A stretch of DNA of 47,572 bases from Aureispira sp. (lineage in GTDB: Bacteria > Bacteroidota > Bacteroidia > Chitinophagales > Saprospiraceae): assembly GCA_024222455.1 (NCBI GenBank), contig JAAEPD010000513.1, forward strand, positions 1 through 47,572, read 5' to 3'. This document shows, one piece after another, positions 11,873 to 19,208 of this stretch. The translations under genes were made by a program, and so were the position numbers. How positions within the stretch are numbered: position 1 is the first letter of the stretch; each line of letters starts with the position of its first letter. Under the pieces are notes generated by a model, which saw only the letters and a list, made by a program, of their open reading frames with translations, had not been told where the DNA came from and searched no databases.

Positions 11873-12090
11873 AAACATAAGTCATCCCGAATTTTCTGTA
11901 AGCTAGTAAATATGGTATTTAGCCAAGAGGTTAGATTATAGAAAAATTACTAGGACTGTGCAAACATCGAGGGTTTAGTATATAGAATAGGACAAGCCAT
12001 ATATAATGACCTGTCCTATTTTTATGTTTTTAGACATCTTGAAATCCCGATAAAAACTACATTTTTAAAAATTCGGGATGACTTATGTTT
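11873..12090. repeat. 23-bp perfect inverted repeat bounding a 218-bp segment
   Basis: Positions 11873-11895 (starting AAACATAAGTCATCCCGAA) are the exact reverse complement of 12068-12090. The segment between contains no open frame of note, but does contain a second hairpin. Size and structure resemble a MITE-like non-autonomous element or a large stem-loop between two convergent genes. No convincing target-site duplication is seen at the edges. Confidence 0.7.
11986..12026 (+). terminator. Terminator-like hairpin inside the inverted-repeat segment
   Basis: 9-bp stem AATAGGACA (11986-11994) / TGTCCTATT (12012-12020), 17-base loop, then TTTATG followed by TTTTT. It could end the MuiA-like transcript. 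The long loop makes it a weaker call than the other terminators here. Confidence 0.5.
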
Positions 12091-12095
12091 TTTTA

Positions 12096-12707
12096 TTAAT
12101 CTTCTTTTTTGAACGATACTTTAACCATCGTATTCATAAACTCATTAAAAAGTGTTTCTTCTTCAAAGCCACTAACAAACACAATGATGGTGGCAACATC
12201 TTTTTTATGGATAGAAAAACCTTGTCGAAGTGGACCTTCCTCTCCAGGTTTATTATGGGTGGCGACACCTGATGATACTCCCCAATCTGCATGAAAAATC
12301 CCAGATAAATCTTTAGCTCGCATTGGGATTGTGCTCATTACTTTTTGACTATTTTGTTTCATCAGAAGCATGTCAAATGTCATCTTGTAAGAGTTGTTAG
12401 GATGAAACATATTCTCTTTCTCTTCCTTTTTTTCTTTTGCACTCTTTTTGTTTTTCTTGGAGTTGCCTTTCATGTATTCCGTAATCGGTAAAATTCTATA
12501 ATGAATACCTGTTTTTGTATTAGAATTGTAGAAATAAAGGTAATGTACATTGGGTTTAGCAACTTGTTTTTCTAGTTTATATCCATCCAATACCGTCAAG
12601 CTAATTTCGGATCTTTCCAAAAAGATTTTAAACTCATCGCTATAATCATGCTGAGCAAAAATATTGGAGCTAATAAAAATAGAGAGTAATATGGTTAATA
12701 ACTTCAT
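12096..12707 (-). CDS. Exported protein of unknown function
   Basis: 203 residues with a signal peptide (MKLLTILLSIFISSNIFAQ) and then an alpha/beta-looking body. A strongly basic and acidic stretch rich in Lys and Glu occupies residues about 81-98 (NSKKNKKSAKEKKEEKEN) and is probably an exposed linker. The second half has several Met-rich segments (KMTFDMLLMKQNSQKVMST) and ends in a conserved-looking helix (EEETLFNEFMNTMVKVSF). The shape suggests a small periplasmic protein, but no family was recognised. The right arm of the 23-bp inverted repeat lies only 5 bp beyond its stop codon, so that repeat probably lies in its 3' untranslated region. Confidence 0.7.
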   Translation of the reverse strand: MKLLTILLSIFISSNIFAQHDYSDEFKIFLERSEISLTVLDGYKLEKQVAKPNVHYLYFYNSNTKTGIHYRILPITEYMKGNSKKNKKSAKEKKEEKENMFHPNNSYKMTFDMLLMKQNSQKVMSTIPMRAKDLSGIFHADWGVSSGVATHNKPGEEGPLRQGFSIHKKDVATIIVFVSGFEEETLFNEFMNTMVKVSFKKED

Positions 12708-12807
12708 AGTATATAATTGTTTAGTTTAAGTTTGGTCTAAAGCTAGGAAAAACTACTTGAAGTAAAAATAACCTATGTTATCAAATTAGACTTGAGCAGC
12801 TCTTTTA

Positions 12808-13308
12808 TTATTCCTCTTCTTTCCAGATAATCTCATATTCTTCATCCTCTTCATCATTGTAGGAATATTTTATATTTTTCTGAGAACGAAGTATAGCTAA
12901 CTTATCCTTGATTTGTAGGTTTATGGAAATAAAAGCAGCTACTGCTACGCTAAACAAACCAACAATAACTAAAGACCCTTCTCCATAGGCATACGCATTG
13001 GATGAAAGCCATGTAGTAGCTAGTTGAAAAGCCCAAAAAAGCAAAATAAATAAAGGAGGAAAAAATGTGAAAAAGCTAGCTGTACTTACTGTTTCTAAGT
13101 TGTTAGAAGCTTGGGAAATAACATGGGGTATAAGAATAGCTATAGCCAAACAACCTATTCCCACAGAGGAAAGAAACATGAAAGCTAGTGCTTCTTCTTT
13201 AGCTTTTATAGCAGGAGAAGCATTTTGGCAAGCACTCAAAAATAACATTAGTGAAAACAGTATGACTAAGTGTTGAAAACTTGTTGATGTATGCTTTTTT
13301 GTAACCAT
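12808..13308 (-). CDS. Membrane protein with a lipobox-like N-terminus
   Basis: 166 residues. The start (ILFSLMLFLSACQNASP) contains a good lipobox, LSAC, with Cys27. Unlike an ordinary lipoprotein, it is followed by about three further hydrophobic membrane segments (AFMFLSSVGIGCLAIAILIP, TFFPPLFILLFWAFQLATTW, SLVIVGLFSVAVAAFISINL). The C-terminus is a strongly acidic tail (YNDEEDEEYEIIWKEEE). It is therefore either a lipid-modified polytopic inner-membrane protein, or the first helix is simply a membrane helix that ends in Cys. It lies 100 bp upstream, on the same strand, of the exported 203-residue protein and may be transcribed with it. No family recognised. Confidence 0.65.
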   Translation of the reverse strand: MVTKKHTSTSFQHLVILFSLMLFLSACQNASPAIKAKEEALAFMFLSSVGIGCLAIAILIPHVISQASNNLETVSTASFFTFFPPLFILLFWAFQLATTWLSSNAYAYGEGSLVIVGLFSVAVAAFISINLQIKDKLAILRSQKNIKYSYNDEEDEEYEIIWKEEE

Positions 13309-13497
13309 GATAATTTAGGGATATAAAGACTTTATATTAATATCTATTGTAACATACCTAAATTTAATAGGATTCTAACACTAATAAAATAACATAGGTT
13401 AGTATAGATTTTAAAACAAAGCCTATACTTATCTTTTTATACTAAAATGATTAGCTTTACGGGGTAAAATAGTAGGGTATTAAAATATTAATAAACC

Positions 13498-13800
13498 ATG
13501 TTAGATAATATATTGATTGCAGGGACTATTATCTGTTTTGCAGGGATTTTGGTCATCACCTTTTATGTACGTTGGAAAGTATTTGGGGCTTATCAAGTAT
13601 TGGTGCGCAACCGGGTAGAATTTGAAAGTGCACATATTTTTGATCAAGCACTCTTAAAAGAGGAGATCTTACCAAAGTATCCAAATCTACAAAAAGAAAT
13701 TTTAACTTTTACGAAAGGGATTCGATTCTCTATTAGAGCAGGGACTGCCTTAGTCGTTTGTCTGACGCTCTGTGGAGGTGTTCTCATGTACAATAGATAG
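13498..13800 (+). CDS. Small two-helix membrane protein
   Basis: 100 residues. Hydrophobic helices lie at about residues 4-24 (NILIAGTIICFAGILVITFY) and 78-97 (IRAGTALVVCLTLCGGVLMY), joined by a polar, probably cytoplasmic helical segment. Its stop (13798-13800) is 4 bp before the ATG of the acetyltransferase gene, so the two are very likely translated from one transcript. Function unknown. Confidence 0.65.
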   Translation: MLDNILIAGTIICFAGILVITFYVRWKVFGAYQVLVRNRVEFESAHIFDQALLKEEILPKYPNLQKEILTFTKGIRFSIRAGTALVVCLTLCGGVLMYNR

Positions 13801-13804
13801 TATT

Positions 13805-14584
13805 ATGTATACTATTTTGCATGATCGGAAGCTCATAGAACAGTTTTGTAGACAAAATATCTATACACATATATATAGTATAGGCGATCTAGACAATTTT
13901 TTTTGGAAGCACACTATTTGGTACGGCTATTGGCAAGAAGGAAAGTTGGCTTCGGTGTTTTTGTTGTATGTAGAAACTGACTTGCCAGTGCTTTTAGGAT
14001 TAGGAGAGGATGTAGAATTACTACAAAGGCATTTGAGTGCTATTAAATATCTTCTGCCTAAACGGTTTTATGCTCATCTGACCCCCAATAGTTATGATAT
14101 ACTGACCCAAAACTATAAAACAACCTTTGAAGGAACACATTTAAAAATGGGTTTAGTCAAGGGATTGCCTTCCCAAAGTACAATAGCTACAGACAAGGTA
14201 AAACCCATTGATTTTCAACATTTAGCACAAATCAACGAATTGTTCAAGGAGAGTTACCCTGATTCGTGGTTTAATGATCGAATGTTAGAGACTCAGCAGT
14301 ATTATGGTATTTTTGATGGCAAAAAACTAGTCAGTATAGGAGGAATACATAGTTATTCTGCTCAATACAAGGTGGCTGCTTTAGGCAATTTTACAACACA
14401 TCCAGATTATAGGCGAAAAGGTTATGGGCGAAGTGTTCTATTCAAACTTTGTCAAAACTTATTGAAAACAGTAGATCATATAGGTTTGAATGTAAAGGCA
14501 GGTAATTTTGCTGCTATAGATTTATACCAGCAACTGGGCTTTGAAATTATTTGTCCTTATGATGAGTTGCTTTTTGAAGCATAA
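13805..14584 (+). CDS. GNAT-family N-acetyltransferase
   Basis: The ATG at 13805 is preferred over a GTG at 13772, which would overlap the previous gene by 29 bp. That gives 259 residues. The C-terminal half is a GNAT fold. Motif A reads GNFTTHPDYRRKGYGRSVLF, with the R-R-K-G-Y-G acetyl-CoA pyrophosphate loop, followed by HIGLNVKAGNFAAIDLYQQLGFEI, the usual NxxAxxLYxxLGF ending. The N-terminal half (residues 1-130) is a second degenerate domain, as in two-domain GNAT proteins. The acceptor substrate cannot be inferred. It is the second gene of a small cluster (membrane protein, acetyltransferase, murB) with short gaps (4 and 12 bp), so it is probably one operon. Confidence 0.85.
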   Translation: MYTILHDRKLIEQFCRQNIYTHIYSIGDLDNFFWKHTIWYGYWQEGKLASVFLLYVETDLPVLLGLGEDVELLQRHLSAIKYLLPKRFYAHLTPNSYDILTQNYKTTFEGTHLKMGLVKGLPSQSTIATDKVKPIDFQHLAQINELFKESYPDSWFNDRMLETQQYYGIFDGKKLVSIGGIHSYSAQYKVAALGNFTTHPDYRRKGYGRSVLFKLCQNLLKTVDHIGLNVKAGNFAAIDLYQQLGFEIICPYDELLFEA

Positions 14585-14596
14585 ATTTAACTAACA

Positions 14597-15601
14597 ATGA
14601 TTATAGAAGAAAATTATAACATACAAGCATACAATACCTTTGGGATAGCAGTGCAAGCTGCAGAATGGGCAGTGGTAGAAACAACAGAGGACTTGATAGA
14701 AGCCACTCAAACTACATTGCCTTTGTTGATTTTAGGAGGAGGGAGTAATATTCTGTTTACACAAAATTTTGCAGGTAGAGTGCTACTAAACCGAATAGCT
14801 GGAAAATCTATAGTAGAGGAAGATAAAGATTCTGTGTTAATAAAGGTAGGAGCAGGAGAGAATTGGCATGAATTGGTACTTTGGACTATCGCTCAAGGTT
14901 GGTGTGGTATCGAGAACCTTTCTTTGATTCCAGGTACAGTAGGAGCTGCACCTATTCAGAATATTGGAGCCTATGGGGTGGAACTCAAAGATGTTTTTGA
15001 ACGGTTGGAGGCTGTAGAAATAGAAACAGGAGAGTTCAAAATCTTCGAAAAAGAGGATTGTGACTTTGGATACAGAGATAGTGTGTTTAAGCGAGAATGG
15101 AAATCTAAACTATATATCACTCAAGTGTATTTGAGATTGTCCAAACTACCTAAGTTTAATACCTCTTATGGAGCTATCCAAGATATAATTGTTGCTCAAG
15201 GTGGAGAAAAAATAACCGCCCAAGCAATTAGTGATGCTGTCGTAGCTATCCGAACAAAAAAACTACCTAATCCTACAGAAATAGGAAATGGAGGCTCTTT
15301 TTTTAAGAATCCAATAGTTCATAAGATGGCTTTTGAGTTGCTAGAAATGCAGTATCCTAAGATGCCACACTATATAGTAGATGATCAGCGAATTAAGATT
15401 CCGGCTGGTTGGCTGATTCAAGAAGCGGGGTGGAAGGGATATAGAAATGGGGATGCTGGTGTACATAAAAACCAAGCATTGGTATTGGTAAATTATGGAA
15501 AAGCATCAGGGGCAGAGATTTGGACATTAGCAACAACTATACAAGATTCTGTATACAAAAAATTTGGAATTGAGTTGGAGCTAGAGATAAACGTATTCTA
15601 A
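14597..15601 (+). CDS. murB: UDP-N-acetylmuramate dehydrogenase MurB
   Basis: Cytoplasmic FAD enzyme that reduces UDP-N-acetylglucosamine enolpyruvate to UDP-N-acetylmuramate with NADPH, the second committed step of peptidoglycan synthesis. 334 residues. FAD-binding motifs are LILGGGSNILFT and LSLIPGTVGAAPIQNIGAYG. Other MurB motifs are FGYRDSVFKR (substrate-binding Tyr-Arg), GNGGSFFKNPIV (active-site Ser) and AGWLIQEAGWKG. A C-terminal Glu (ELELEINVF) fits the catalytic Glu of type I MurB, the Escherichia coli type. It starts 12 bp after the acetyltransferase gene and is probably in the same operon. A weak A-rich/T-rich hairpin (about 15617-15639) may end the transcript. Confidence 0.96.
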   Translation: MIIEENYNIQAYNTFGIAVQAAEWAVVETTEDLIEATQTTLPLLILGGGSNILFTQNFAGRVLLNRIAGKSIVEEDKDSVLIKVGAGENWHELVLWTIAQGWCGIENLSLIPGTVGAAPIQNIGAYGVELKDVFERLEAVEIETGEFKIFEKEDCDFGYRDSVFKREWKSKLYITQVYLRLSKLPKFNTSYGAIQDIIVAQGGEKITAQAISDAVVAIRTKKLPNPTEIGNGGSFFKNPIVHKMAFELLEMQYPKMPHYIVDDQRIKIPAGWLIQEAGWKGYRNGDAGVHKNQALVLVNYGKASGAEIWTLATTIQDSVYKKFGIELELEINVF

Positions 15602-15765
15602 TAATTGGAGATTGTAAAAGGAGACTAAATCCTCTTTTTCGAAGATAGAGGTGGTTGTTCTAAAAGGGTAGTTTACAAAACTTAAGAAAAGCTTAAACTC
15701 TGTTTGGAGCGTCGTAAAATCTTATTTAAACCTACTCTAAAATTTCCTAGATGATAAAAAAATTC

Positions 15766-15773
15766 TATATTTG
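15766..15773 (+). promoter_or_regulatory. Bacteroidota -7 box upstream of secDF
   Basis: TATATTTG matches the phylum's TAnnTTTG -7 element exactly, 100 bp before the secDF start. No clear -33 TTTG is seen at the proper distance, so this is a candidate only. Confidence 0.5.
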
Positions 15774-15872
15774 CACTCAATTTGTCCAAAATTGTTAGCA
15801 CCCTATAAGTGCAAATGATTGAAAAACAAAAGAATATCTAACCATAAGTAGTTAAATTTAATCTTATAAGTG

Positions 15873-18800
15873 ATGCAAGGAAAAGGCCTAATTAAGTTTT
15901 TTACTTTTATAATGTTAGCGGTAGTTGCCTATCAATTCATGCTTTGGTTCCCTACAAAAGGAGTGGAAAGCAGTGCAGAAGCATATGCAAATGCAGCAGC
16001 AGCTAATATTAGTGATCCTAATGATCATCAGGTAGCTTTCGATCGAGCTCGCCAAAAATACTTAGATTCTATTTCGGAAGAAGTAGTGTTCAGTATTCCT
16101 CTAGTGAAAGATTATACCTACCAAGAACTACAACGTCAGCAATTAGCTTGGGGTTTAGATTTGCAAGGTGGTATGAGTGTAGTTTTGCAAGTAGAGTTGA
16201 GCGATTTGATCCACGCACTGTCTGGAAAAAGTAGTGACTCTGGATTGCAAACAGCATTAGCTAAAGCTAAGGCAGCGCAAAAGAATACTCAATCTGATTT
16301 TGTAACCTTGTTTGGTGAGGAATATGCTAAGCTAAACACAGGTAAGCGTTTAGCAACTATCTTTACTATTAGCAATAAGCTAAAAGATATAGGGTTAAAC
16401 TCTACAGATGAGGAAGTATTGTCAGCTATTCGTGTAGAAGCTTCTGCTACCGTGAAAAATACTTACCAATTGCTCAAAAAGCGTATTGATAAGTTTGGTG
16501 TAGCTCAACCTATAGTTTCTTTAGATCCAAGTACTGACCGTATTACGGTTGAGTTACCTGGTGTACGTAATCCTAAACGTGCTCGTAAATACTTACAAGC
16601 TACAGCAAATCTAGAGTTTTGGGAATTGTACCAAAATAACGAGATTCTTTCTGCTTTAGATCGTTTGAATACGGTTTTGAAAAAGAAATATGCTAAGGAG
16701 ACTCCTAAACCAGAGCAAGATACTACTAATACTCCTATTGTTCCTGAAACTCCAGAAGGTGACAGTACTGAAACGGATACTACAGGTAATGATTTCCAAC
16801 AAATTGGAGATACTCCTATTGATAGTCTTGAGGATGAAGATTATGGTCCATTGTTTAACTTAATGTCTCCTTATACTGGCGAAGCTACTGCAACTATTGG
16901 TGTAGTAGATGTGAACAAGGCAGATACTTTGGTTAGCTTATTGAATTCAAAAGATGCCAAAAAAGTATTACCTAAATCTGTTCGTTTTGCATTGGATGCT
17001 AAACCATTTAAAGGACAAGATGGTAACCGCTACTTTGTAGTTTATGCTTTAAACACTAAGGGGAAAGCTGAATCTTCTCTACAAGGAGAGCGCATCGTTT
17101 CTGCATTCCCTACATCTAACCAAGGTGGCCGTGGATATGCAGTATCTTTGAGCATGGATAATATTGGTGCTCAAGAATGGAAAAAAATGACTCAGCGAAA
17201 TGTTAACAAGCAAGTAGCTGTAGTTTTAGATGATAGAGTATATTCTGCACCAGTTGTAAACGAAGTAATTCCAAACGGGAATACTCAAATTTCTGGTAAT
17301 TTCTCTGTAACAGAAGCAACGGATTTAGCTAATATTTTGAGTATTGGTAAATTACCTGTTGAAGCAGAGATTATTGAGGAAGCTATTGTAGGACCAAGTT
17401 TAGGTGCTGCTACCGTTTATGCTGGTTTACTTTCTCTATTTATCGGTTTCATATTGGTATTAGCCTTTATGTTAGGTTATTATTCCTTTGCAGGTTTAAT
17501 AGCAGTATTGGCATTGTTCCTAAATGTATTCTTTATCATTGGAACATTAGCTTCTTTAGGTACTGTACTAACATTACCTGGTATTGCTGGTATCGTATTG
17601 ACAATTGGTATGGCTGTAGATGCTAACGTAATTATCTTTGAGCGTATTCGTGAGGAGTTGCGTGGTGGCGTAGATTGGAAAGAAGCCATCATACAAGGTT
17701 TCAAACACTCGTATTCTGCAATTGTGGATGCCAACGTTACTACCTTATTGACAGCAGCAGTATTATTCCAATATGGTTTAGGTCCAATTAAAGGTTTTGC
17801 AACAGTATTGATTGTTGGTGTATTGTGTTCTTTATTTGCAGCAGTATTAGTTGGACGTTTATTGTTTGACTATTGGGCTGGAAAAGGAAAAGAAATCTCA
17901 GTATGGTCTGGTTGGTCTAAAAATGTATTTGCTAATACAAAAATTGATTTTGTTAGCAAACGTAAGATAGCTTATATGGTTTCTGGTGTTATTTTGGTAG
18001 CTAGTTTAGCTTCTATGTTCACTAGAGGATTTGAGTTGGGAGTTGACCTGAAAGGTGGACGTTCTTACACTGTTGTTTTTGCTCAAGATGTAGATGTTGA
18101 TAAGTTCAAAACAGATTTAGTTGCATCTTTCAAAACATTGGGTGAGGATGTTGAAAGTGCTGATAAAACGATTATCAAGACTTTTAATGAAGGTAATCAA
18201 GTAAAAGTAACTACTTCTTTCTTACAAGAGTCAGAAAAATGGGAACCTAAAGAATTAGATTCTTTAGTGATGCTTAAGTTATATGAAGGAGCTCAAAAAT
18301 ATTCTGGTGGTGAAACAACTTATGATCAGTTTGAAGCAGGAGAGCCTAACGAGAAGAATACTACAGCTAATGATTTTTATGTTAGTGCATCAAGTAAGGT
18401 AGGACCTACTATTGCGGATGATATTCGTCAATCTGCATTCTTGGCATCTATCTTATCACTATTATTGATCTTTGGATATATCTTCTTCCGTTTCCGCAAA
18501 TGGCAATTTAGTTTGGGTGCAGTAGCAGCCCTATTGCATGATGTTATTTTTGTATTGGGTATGTTCTCTATCTTCAAAGGATTGTTGCCATTCTCATTAG
18601 AAATAGATCAAGCGTTTATAGCAGCTATTCTGACCGTAATTGGTTATTCGATAAATGATACGGTGGTTGTATTTGACCGTATACGTGAGACGGCAACCAA
18701 TATGGAAAATGAACCAATTAAGAAGGTTGTGAACATAGCGGTTAACAACACAATAAGTCGTACAGTAATTACCTCTTTAACTACATTCTTTGTAATCTTT

Positions 18801-19007
18801 ATCTTGTTTGTATTTGGTGGAGATGGTATCCGTGGATTTGCATTTGCCTTGTTGGTAGGTGTATTAGTGGGTACATATTCATCTGTATTTATTGCAACTC
18901 CAGTAGTTGTAGATACTACAAAAGATTTGGACTCTATCAAATATGAGAAAGAAGAAGTAGTGGAAGAAGAAACTACTGAAGAAGGAGACGAAAATCCTGA
19001 AGCGTAA
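15873..19007 (+). CDS. secDF: Fused protein translocase subunit SecDF
   Basis: Inner-membrane RND-type motor that uses the proton gradient to pull exported proteins out of the SecYEG channel. SecD and SecF are one 1044-residue chain, as is usual in Bacteroidota. The ATG at 15873 is chosen over the in-frame GTG directly before it. The SecD half has the first helix (FTFIMLAVVAYQFMLWF), the D1 motif LAWGLDLQGGMSVVLQVEL (residue about 92) and the GMAVDANVIIFERIREELRG motif. The SecF half starts near residue 697 and carries GVDLKGGRSYTVVF and VIGYSINDTVVVFDRIRE. The SecD periplasmic domain has an acidic, Pro/Thr-rich low-complexity insertion at about residues 270-320. A promoter-like box lies upstream and a strong terminator downstream. 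Arg codons are mostly CGT, consistent with high expression. Confidence 0.97.
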   Translation: MQGKGLIKFFTFIMLAVVAYQFMLWFPTKGVESSAEAYANAAAANISDPNDHQVAFDRARQKYLDSISEEVVFSIPLVKDYTYQELQRQQLAWGLDLQGGMSVVLQVELSDLIHALSGKSSDSGLQTALAKAKAAQKNTQSDFVTLFGEEYAKLNTGKRLATIFTISNKLKDIGLNSTDEEVLSAIRVEASATVKNTYQLLKKRIDKFGVAQPIVSLDPSTDRITVELPGVRNPKRARKYLQATANLEFWELYQNNEILSALDRLNTVLKKKYAKETPKPEQDTTNTPIVPETPEGDSTETDTTGNDFQQIGDTPIDSLEDEDYGPLFNLMSPYTGEATATIGVVDVNKADTLVSLLNSKDAKKVLPKSVRFALDAKPFKGQDGNRYFVVYALNTKGKAESSLQGERIVSAFPTSNQGGRGYAVSLSMDNIGAQEWKKMTQRNVNKQVAVVLDDRVYSAPVVNEVIPNGNTQISGNFSVTEATDLANILSIGKLPVEAEIIEEAIVGPSLGAATVYAGLLSLFIGFILVLAFMLGYYSFAGLIAVLALFLNVFFIIGTLASLGTVLTLPGIAGIVLTIGMAVDANVIIFERIREELRGGVDWKEAIIQGFKHSYSAIVDANVTTLLTAAVLFQYGLGPIKGFATVLIVGVLCSLFAAVLVGRLLFDYWAGKGKEISVWSGWSKNVFANTKIDFVSKRKIAYMVSGVILVASLASMFTRGFELGVDLKGGRSYTVVFAQDVDVDKFKTDLVASFKTLGEDVESADKTIIKTFNEGNQVKVTTSFLQESEKWEPKELDSLVMLKLYEGAQKYSGGETTYDQFEAGEPNEKNTTANDFYVSASSKVGPTIADDIRQSAFLASILSLLLIFGYIFFRFRKWQFSLGAVAALLHDVIFVLGMFSIFKGLLPFSLEIDQAFIAAILTVIGYSINDTVVVFDRIRETATNMENEPIKKVVNIAVNNTISRTVITSLTTFFVIFILFVFGGDGIRGFAFALLVGVLVGTYSSVFIATPVVVDTTKDLDSIKYEKEEVVEEETTEEGDENPEA

Positions 19008-19030
19008 ATCACGTTTGATATAAAATAAAT

Positions 19031-19070
19031 GAAGCGGCTACTTACTTATGTAAGTAGCCGCTTCTGTTTT
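19031..19070 (+). terminator. Rho-independent terminator after secDF
   Basis: Perfect 15-bp stem GAAGCGGCTACTTAC (19031-19045) / GTAAGTAGCCGCTTC (19050-19064), loop TTAT, then TGTTTT. It is the first of two hairpins between the convergent secDF and TonB-receptor genes. Confidence 0.88.
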
Positions 19071-19087
19071 GAGCTAAGGCATTAGAA

Positions 19088-19119
19088 AAGGCTGAATACA
19101 ACTTATCGTATTCAGCCTT
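19088..19119. terminator. Second hairpin between secDF and the TonB receptor
   Basis: Perfect 12-bp stem AAGGCTGAATAC (19088-19099) / GTATTCAGCCTT (19108-19119), 8-base loop. It lacks a long T-run on the plus strand. On the minus strand the hairpin is followed by TTCTAATGCC, so it is a weak terminator for the receptor, or a transcript-end stabiliser. Confidence 0.6.
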
Positions 19120-19208
19120 CTGGATCTGTATTTTGATTACTTTCTTTTCTTATTTATAATGCTTGCAATTTATCTCAATCTGTAGACTTAGGCTACTTAT
19201 TTCTAGGA

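Noticed and set aside
13309-13497. tRNA or small RNA genes in intergenic gaps of the window
   Set aside because: No cloverleaf-like pattern with TTC-arm or CCA-like end was found in this or the other gaps.
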